From Streptomyces hiroshimensis (lineage in GTDB: Bacteria > Actinomycetota > Actinomycetes > Streptomycetales > Streptomycetaceae): a DNA stretch of 64,000 nucleotides. The DNA is taken from NCBI RefSeq assembly GCF_014650335.1, contig NZ_BMUT01000020.1, positions 38,280-102,279 of the forward strand, read 5' to 3'. Both the position numbers and the translations under genes were made by a program. Positions 59,366-64,000 of this stretch are shown piece after piece. Position 1 is the first letter of the stretch. Each line of letters begins with the position of its first letter. Under the pieces are notes generated by a model. The model worked only from the letters and a program-made list of their open reading frames with translations, made no database searches and was not told the origin of the DNA.

Positions 59366-60912
59366 CAGCCCCGTTGACAGCAGCCCAGGTGCCGGCCCAG
59401 CGGAAGGGCCTCGACGCCGCCTCCGTCCTCGCCGTCGACCCCGTCCTGGACAACCCCCGTACGCGCATCGTCGTGTGCTGCGGCTCCGGCGGCGTGGGCA
59501 AGACGACCACTGCGGCGGCCATCGGCCTGCGGGCGGCGGAGCGCGGCCGGAAGGTCGTCGTCCTGACGATCGACCCGGCGCGCAGGCTGGCGCAGTCGAT
59601 GGGCATCGAGCAGCTCGACAACGTGCCCCGCCGGGTGCCCGGCATCGACACCTCCGCCGGTGGCGAGCTGCACGCCATGATGCTCGACATGAAGCGGACC
59701 TTCGACGAGATCGTGGAGGCCCACTCCGACAAGGAGCGCGCCCGGGCGATCCTCGAGAACCCCTTCTACCAGTCCCTGTCGGCCGGCTTCGCGGGCACAC
59801 AGGAGTACATGGCCATGGAGAAGCTCGGCCAGCTGCGCTCCCGCGACGAGTGGGACCTGATCGTCGTGGACACCCCGCCGAGCCGCTCCGCTCTCGACTT
59901 CCTGGACGCCCCCGGGCGCCTCGGTTCGTTCCTCGACGGGAAGCTCATCAAGCTGCTGGTCGCTCCGGCGAAGCTCGGCGGGCGGGCCGGGATGAAGTTC
60001 CTGGGCGTCGGCATGTCCGTGATGAGCGGGCCGCTGAACAAGCTGATGGGGGCCCAGCTCCTGCGGGACGTCCAGACGTTCGTGGCGGCCATGGACACCA
60101 TGTTCGGCGGCTTCCGCACGCGCGCGGATGCCACGTACCGGCTGCTGCAGGCGCCCGGTACGGCCTTCCTGGTCGTCGCGGCGCCGGAGCGGGATGCGCT
60201 GCGCGAGGCGGCGTACTTCGTGGAGCGGCTGGCCGCGGAACGGATGCCGCTGGCGGGGCTCGTCCTCAACCGGGTGCACGGCAGCGCGGCCGATCAGCTC
60301 CCGGCGGACCGGGCGCTCGCCGCGGCCGAGGCGCTGGCGGAGGCTCCGGAGGCGGTTGCAGAGGCGGCCCCGGAAGGAACACCGGAAGGAACATCGGAAA
60401 ATCTTGCCGATGGCGGCATTGTGGATCGTGACAGCGGGCAAGCTGGCTCACGTACCGCCCGCGCCGCAGGAACCGGCGCTCCCACGGTCCCGTCCCCTCC
60501 CGAGAGCGGCCTCCCCCAGCCGGCATCCTCAGGAGATCCGAGCACCGTTTCAGCAACCCCCGCGGCCGGCGACGCCGCGAAGACCGCGGCCGGTCTGCTG
60601 CGCCTGCACGCCGAGCGCATGCAGGTGCTCGCCCGGGAGCGGCGCACGCGTGACCGCTTCACCGCTCTGCACCCGGAGGTCGCGGTGGCGGAAGTGGCCG
60701 CCCTGCCCGGCGATGTGCACGACTTGGCGGGACTGCGGGAGATCGGCGAACGCCTCGCCGTGCAGCCCGCTGCCGCCGCCTCCGTGGACGCCTCGGCGCC
60801 TGCTGCGGCCCCTGCCGCCTCTGCGGATGCCTCTACGGGCTCTACAGGCTCGGGCTCTACTGACACTGCAGACCCGTCCGACGCCGAGGTGAGCACGACC
60901 GACGCGGAGTGA
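59362..60912 (+). CDS. ArsA/GET3-like ATPase, second of a pair, with low-complexity insertion
   Basis: A 516-residue partner of the preceding ATPase. VCCGSGGVGKTTTAAAI near 36-52 (P-loop) and VVDTPPSRSALDFLDAPGR near 172-190. A Pro/Ala/Ser/Thr-rich stretch (about 330-410) interrupts the core before the conserved helix LLRLHAERMQVLARERRTRD; its codons around 60390-60450 are less G+C-rich than the rest. The C-terminus is an Ala/Ser-rich tail. The TTG start overlaps the first gene's stop, so the two are probably made in equal amounts and may form a heterodimer. Confidence 0.86.
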   Translation: MTAPLTAAQVPAQRKGLDAASVLAVDPVLDNPRTRIVVCCGSGGVGKTTTAAAIGLRAAERGRKVVVLTIDPARRLAQSMGIEQLDNVPRRVPGIDTSAGGELHAMMLDMKRTFDEIVEAHSDKERARAILENPFYQSLSAGFAGTQEYMAMEKLGQLRSRDEWDLIVVDTPPSRSALDFLDAPGRLGSFLDGKLIKLLVAPAKLGGRAGMKFLGVGMSVMSGPLNKLMGAQLLRDVQTFVAAMDTMFGGFRTRADATYRLLQAPGTAFLVVAAPERDALREAAYFVERLAAERMPLAGLVLNRVHGSAADQLPADRALAAAEALAEAPEAVAEAAPEGTPEGTSENLADGGIVDRDSGQAGSRTARAAGTGAPTVPSPPESGLPQPASSGDPSTVSATPAAGDAAKTAAGLLRLHAERMQVLARERRTRDRFTALHPEVAVAEVAALPGDVHDLAGLREIGERLAVQPAAAASVDASAPAAAPAASADASTGSTGSGSTDTADPSDAEVSTTDAE

Positions 60913-60970
60913 GCCCGGTGCTGCATGTGATGCCCCGCGCGCGCGGGGAGGCCTGCCGACCGGCCGGTGC

Positions 60971-61306
60971 CTATCCGACGGCGGCGTAGTCGCCGTACTC
61001 GTCGTCGCCCAGGGACAGGATGCCCGCTCCGCGCTCGTATTCCGTGCGGGCGGTCTCCAGGAGCCTGCGCCAGGAGGTGACCGTCGGCCTGCGCCGCAGC
61101 AGCGCCCTGCGCTCGCGCTCGGTCATCCCGCCCCACACGCCGAACTCGACGCGGTTGTCCAGCGCATCCGCCAGACACTCCGTGCGCACCGGGCACCCGG
61201 TGCATACCGCCTTGGCCCTGTTCTGTGCAGCGCCCTGAACGAATAGTTCATCCGGATCGGTAGTGCGGCAGGCTGCCTGCGCACTCCAGTCGGTTACCCA
61301 GCCCAT
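60971..61306 (-). CDS. wblA: WhiB-like developmental regulator WblA
   Basis: A 111-residue Wbl protein. Four Cys for the [4Fe-4S] cluster are at about 13, 35, 38 and 44 (AACRTTD, VCTGCPVRTEC), followed by GVWGGMTERERR and a basic C-terminal region. In Streptomyces WblA promotes sporulation-stage development and represses antibiotic clusters. The ATG at 61306 gives the known MGWVTDWSAQAAC N-terminus and has GAGAGGAC upstream; the longer frame from 61363 lacks support. Divergent from the PBP gene across a 384-bp region. Confidence 0.96.
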   Translation of the reverse strand: MGWVTDWSAQAACRTTDPDELFVQGAAQNRAKAVCTGCPVRTECLADALDNRVEFGVWGGMTERERRALLRRRPTVTSWRRLLETARTEYERGAGILSLGDDEYGDYAAVG

Positions 61307-61516
61307 GCTGGCGCCGTCCTCTCCCGAATCGGGGCTCCCCCACGGCGGCAGCGGCATATTCACCGTTGCCAGTTGAGGACGTTACGGAAGGCGGGCAGGG
61401 GGCAACACCCCCTTCGGGCCCAATCTTGGATGGCCCGAACGGACTATGCGTACGCGGCAGATCACCCAACGGAGTGAGCGGACGACATTACCGACTAACC
61501 CGTCATATCGGGGCAG

Positions 61517-61547
61517 GTCACCCGGGTTACATAACCCAGAGGGTGAC
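61517..61547. promoter_or_regulatory. Nested palindrome between wblA and the PBP gene
   Basis: An inner palindrome GGGTTACATAACCC (61524-61537) is framed by GTCACCC (61517-61523) and GGGTGAC (61541-61547). It lies 211 bp upstream of wblA and 144 bp upstream of the PBP start. The remainder of the 384-bp gap (61307-61690) shows no gene. Confidence 0.5.
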
Positions 61548-61690
61548 ACCGGCGGCAATACGGACACCTCTCATCACCCACAAGAGTGAGAGTGGAGATG
61601 ATGCTGAATCACACCGCAGTGACTGGCGTGAAACAGCGTAGGCGAACACACGGGCGTCTGTCCGCCGAATGAGAACGTAGGCTTCCCTCC

Positions 61691-63919
61691 ATGGGTAAGA
61701 AGCGCTCGGGCGAGGGGTCCAACAGGACCCGGATGGCCGCCAAGTTCCTCGGTGTCAGCGTGCTCTCCGGAGCGGTTCTGGCGGGCCTGGCCCTGCCTGC
61801 CGTCGGGGCTTTCGGCCTAGTGGCCAAGGAGTCGGTCGAAGGGTTCGACGAGATCCCGGCCAGTATGAAGACCCCACCGCTCAGCCAGCGCACCACAATC
61901 CTGGACTCCGAGGGCGGGGAAATCGCCAAGGTCTACTCCAGAGACCGTACGGTCGTACCGCTGAACGAGATCTCCCCGTACATGCGGAAGGCGATCGTCG
62001 CCATCGAGGACGCGCGCTTCTACGAGCACGGCGCGGTCGACCTCAAGGGCGTCCTCCGCGCGGTCAACAAGAACGCGCAGTCGGGCGGCGTCTCCGAGGG
62101 CGCCTCCACGCTCACCCAGCAGTACATCAAGAACATCTTCGTGGAGGAGGCCGGCGATGACCCCGACAAGGTCGCCGTCGCCACCCAGCAGACCCTCGGC
62201 CGCAAGGTCAAGGAGCTGAAGTACGCCATTCAGGTGGAGAAGGAGCTCGGCAAGGACCGGATCCTCAACAACTACCTGAACATCACCTTCTTCGGGCAGC
62301 AGTCCTACGGGGTCGAGGCGGCCTCCCAGCGCTACTTCAGCAAGCGCGCGAAGGACCTCACCCTGGCCGAGTCGGCGATGCTGGCCGGCATCGTGCAGTC
62401 GCCGAGCCGCTACGACCCCGTCAACGCCCCGAACGAGGCGACCAAGCGCCGCAACACCGTGCTGCAGCGCATGGCCGAGCTCAAGGTCGTGACCCAGGAG
62501 GAGGCCGCGGCCGCCAAGGCCGAGCCCGTCAAGCTCAAGGTCACCCGGCCCAAGAGCGGCTGCATCACCGCCGTCAGCGGCGCCGGCTTCTTCTGCGACT
62601 ACGTCCGCGAGGTCTTCCTCAAGGACCCGGTCTTCGGCAAGACCAAGGAGGCGCGGGCCAAGCGGTGGAACGAGGGCGGCATGACGATCCGCACCACCCT
62701 CGACCCGCAGACGCAGAAGTCCGTCCAGAAGTCGATCACCGATCACGTCTACCAGTCGGACCCGGTGGCCACCGCGATCTCGATCGTGCAGCCCGGCACC
62801 GGCAAGGTGCTCGGCATGGGCCAGTCGCGCCCGTACGGCTTCGGCGACCACCAGACGCAGATCAACCTCTCGGCCGACAAGAACCGGGGCGGATCGAACT
62901 ACGGCTTCCAGACCGGCTCCACCTTCAAGCCGATCCTGGCGGCGGCCGCCCTGGAGGAGGGCATCTCGCCCAACAAGTCGTACGCGTCGCCCTACCAGAT
63001 GCCCTACCCGGACTCCGTGGACACGTGCACGGGCACCTGGAAGAACTCCGGCGGCGAGACCGTCAGCAACGAGAACCGGAGCGAGGTCGGCCCGTACGGG
63101 ATGCGGGAGGCGACCGCCAAGTCGGTCAACACCTACTTCATCCAGATGATCGGTGACATCGGCACCTGCCCGGTGACGAAGATGGCGGCGAAGCTCGGCC
63201 TCAAGCCGGCCTCCGGCGCCGACATGGACCAGGTGCCGTCGATCGCGCTCGGTACGCAGGGCATGTCCCCGCTCACCATGGCCGCCGCCTACGCGGCCTT
63301 CGCCAACGGCGGCACGTACTGCACGCCCGTCCTGATCAACGCGGCCACCGGCCCGAACGGCAAGAGCCTGCCGGTGCCGAAGAGCAAGTGCTCGCGCGCC
63401 ATGTCCGAGCAGACCGCCGACACGGTCAACACGCTCCTGAAGGGCGTCGTCGAGGACGGTACGGGCAAGGAGGCCGGTCTGGACGGGCGCGACAGCGCGG
63501 GCAAGACCGGTACGACGGACGGCCGCAAGGCCGCCTGGTTCGTCGGCTACACGCCCAACATGGCCGGTGCGGTCTGGGTCGGCGGCCCGGGCAAGGACGT
63601 CGAGATGGAGGGCATCACCATCGGCGGCCAGTACCACGACAAGGTCTACGGCGGCGACACCCCCGGCCCGATCTGGCGCGACGCGATGGCGGGCGCGCTG
63701 GAGGGCAAGGAGGCCCCGACCTTCGACACCGTGGCGGTCGGCGGCGGCGAGCGCGGTGACGCCGGCAAGGGCGACAAGAGCGGCAACGGGCGCGGCAAGA
63801 ACAAGCCGGGCGGCGGCGGCAACAAGCAGGGCGGCGGCAACGGCTCGGGCACCGGCAAGACCGGTGGCACCACCGGGCGGCACAGCCAGCCGGGGACGGG
63901 CCAGGACGGCGGTCGCTGA
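61691..63919 (+). CDS. Class A penicillin-binding protein (bifunctional transglycosylase/transpeptidase)
   Basis: A 742-residue peptidoglycan synthase. A short basic N-terminus and one membrane helix (about 15-45) precede the GT51 transglycosylase with EDARFYEHGAVD near 107 and GASTLTQQYIKN near 138. The transpeptidase has the active Ser in TGSTFKP near 409, SVN near 478 and KTGTT near 604. The last 70 residues are a Gly/Lys/Asn-rich tail. The ATG start is plain with no strong ribosome-binding site visible. It is divergent from wblA, a conserved pairing in Streptomyces. Confidence 0.95.
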   Translation: MGKKRSGEGSNRTRMAAKFLGVSVLSGAVLAGLALPAVGAFGLVAKESVEGFDEIPASMKTPPLSQRTTILDSEGGEIAKVYSRDRTVVPLNEISPYMRKAIVAIEDARFYEHGAVDLKGVLRAVNKNAQSGGVSEGASTLTQQYIKNIFVEEAGDDPDKVAVATQQTLGRKVKELKYAIQVEKELGKDRILNNYLNITFFGQQSYGVEAASQRYFSKRAKDLTLAESAMLAGIVQSPSRYDPVNAPNEATKRRNTVLQRMAELKVVTQEEAAAAKAEPVKLKVTRPKSGCITAVSGAGFFCDYVREVFLKDPVFGKTKEARAKRWNEGGMTIRTTLDPQTQKSVQKSITDHVYQSDPVATAISIVQPGTGKVLGMGQSRPYGFGDHQTQINLSADKNRGGSNYGFQTGSTFKPILAAAALEEGISPNKSYASPYQMPYPDSVDTCTGTWKNSGGETVSNENRSEVGPYGMREATAKSVNTYFIQMIGDIGTCPVTKMAAKLGLKPASGADMDQVPSIALGTQGMSPLTMAAAYAAFANGGTYCTPVLINAATGPNGKSLPVPKSKCSRAMSEQTADTVNTLLKGVVEDGTGKEAGLDGRDSAGKTGTTDGRKAAWFVGYTPNMAGAVWVGGPGKDVEMEGITIGGQYHDKVYGGDTPGPIWRDAMAGALEGKEAPTFDTVAVGGGERGDAGKGDKSGNGRGKNKPGGGGNKQGGGNGSGTGKTGGTTGRHSQPGTGQDGGR

Positions 63920-63930
63920 GCAGGCTCGGC

Positions 63931-63958
63931 AGCCGGCCATCTTTAGCCGGCCATCTTT
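63931..63958. repeat. Two 14-bp tandem units after the PBP stop
   Basis: AGCCGGCCATCTTT occurs twice in direct succession, 12 bp past the stop codon and just before the terminator. Confidence 0.93.
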
Positions 63959-63967
63959 AAAAGAAGA

Positions 63968-64000
63968 GGGGCGCCCGGACCGTTTCGGTCCGGGCGCCCC
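63968..64000 (+). terminator. PBP gene terminator at the window edge
   Basis: A perfect 15-bp stem GGGGCGCCCGGACCG/CGGTCCGGGCGCCCC with a TTT loop. Any T tract lies outside the window. Confidence 0.9.

Overview
The window is a stretch of Streptomyces (or very close actinomycete) chromosome. The base composition is very high in G+C with strong G/C bias at third codon positions, GTG and TTG starts are common, and translationally coupled stop-start overlaps are frequent. Streptomyces-specific developmental genes (bldG, wblA) sit in the neighbourhood known from S. coelicolor: holB-tmk-topA, hppA, bldG, a tad/ssd cluster, acs, nhaA, nth, crp, paired ArsA-like ATPases and wblA.

Layout. (1) 1-1.66 kb: a truncated metallophosphoesterase gene, a divergent type II thioesterase, and tRNA-Thr(CGT). 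(2) 1.62-13.56 kb: an integrated genomic island. A 43-bp copy of the tRNA 3' half (1621-1663) is repeated exactly at 13514-13556. Between the copies lie a tyrosine integrase that looks N-terminally truncated, a complete type I restriction-modification operon (hsdR-hsdS-hsdM), a frameshifted small gene, an AIPR-family abortive-infection-type gene, and decayed coding remnants. No replication, transfer or excisionase gene is recognisable, so this looks like a defence island on an immobilised element. (3) 13.6-29.2 kb, all on the minus strand: secreted tripeptidyl-peptidase-like hydrolase, holB, a membrane-thymidylate kinase fusion, topA, a methyltransferase, a lipoprotein and the proton-pumping pyrophosphatase. 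(4) 29.8-30.8 kb: an anti-sigma factor and bldG. (5) 30.8-38.4 kb: a MrfA-type helicase facing a tad/flp pilus-type secretion cluster (ssd, tadA, tadB, tadC, DUF4244, two TadE-like genes). (6) 38.9-51.5 kb: HAD-IB phosphatase, degenerate Fic-like protein, a ParA/CooC-like ATPase, a polysaccharide-deacetylase-like lipoprotein, a SulP-carbonic anhydrase fusion, acs, nhaA, a holin-like membrane protein and an epoxide-hydrolase-like enzyme. (7) 51.7-64 kb: MarP-like protease, CoA-type Nudix, nth, crp, MBL hydrolase, a second Nudix, RidA, DUF4177, two ArsA-like ATPases, wblA and a class A penicillin-binding protein.

How it fits together. The island cargo offers two layers of phage defence: modification/restriction, and a separate AIPR effector. 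The flanking core region groups DNA replication and topology (HolB, TMK, TopA), energy and acetate metabolism (HppA, Acs), developmental control (BldG with its anti-sigma partner, Crp, WblA) and envelope functions (Tad system, PBP, MarP).

The most unexpected sequence structure outside the island is a set of short tandem repeats that begin in the last codons of at least five minus-strand genes (topA, the methyltransferase, the lipoprotein, hppA, ridA) and carry a fresh stop codon in every unit. Other notable structures are a 10-bp-phased GATCAA array upstream of hppA, paired 22-bp repeats upstream of a Nudix gene, a nested palindrome between wblA and the PBP gene, and a CRP-like palindrome in front of crp. 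All domain assignments come from reading motifs by eye; no searches were run.
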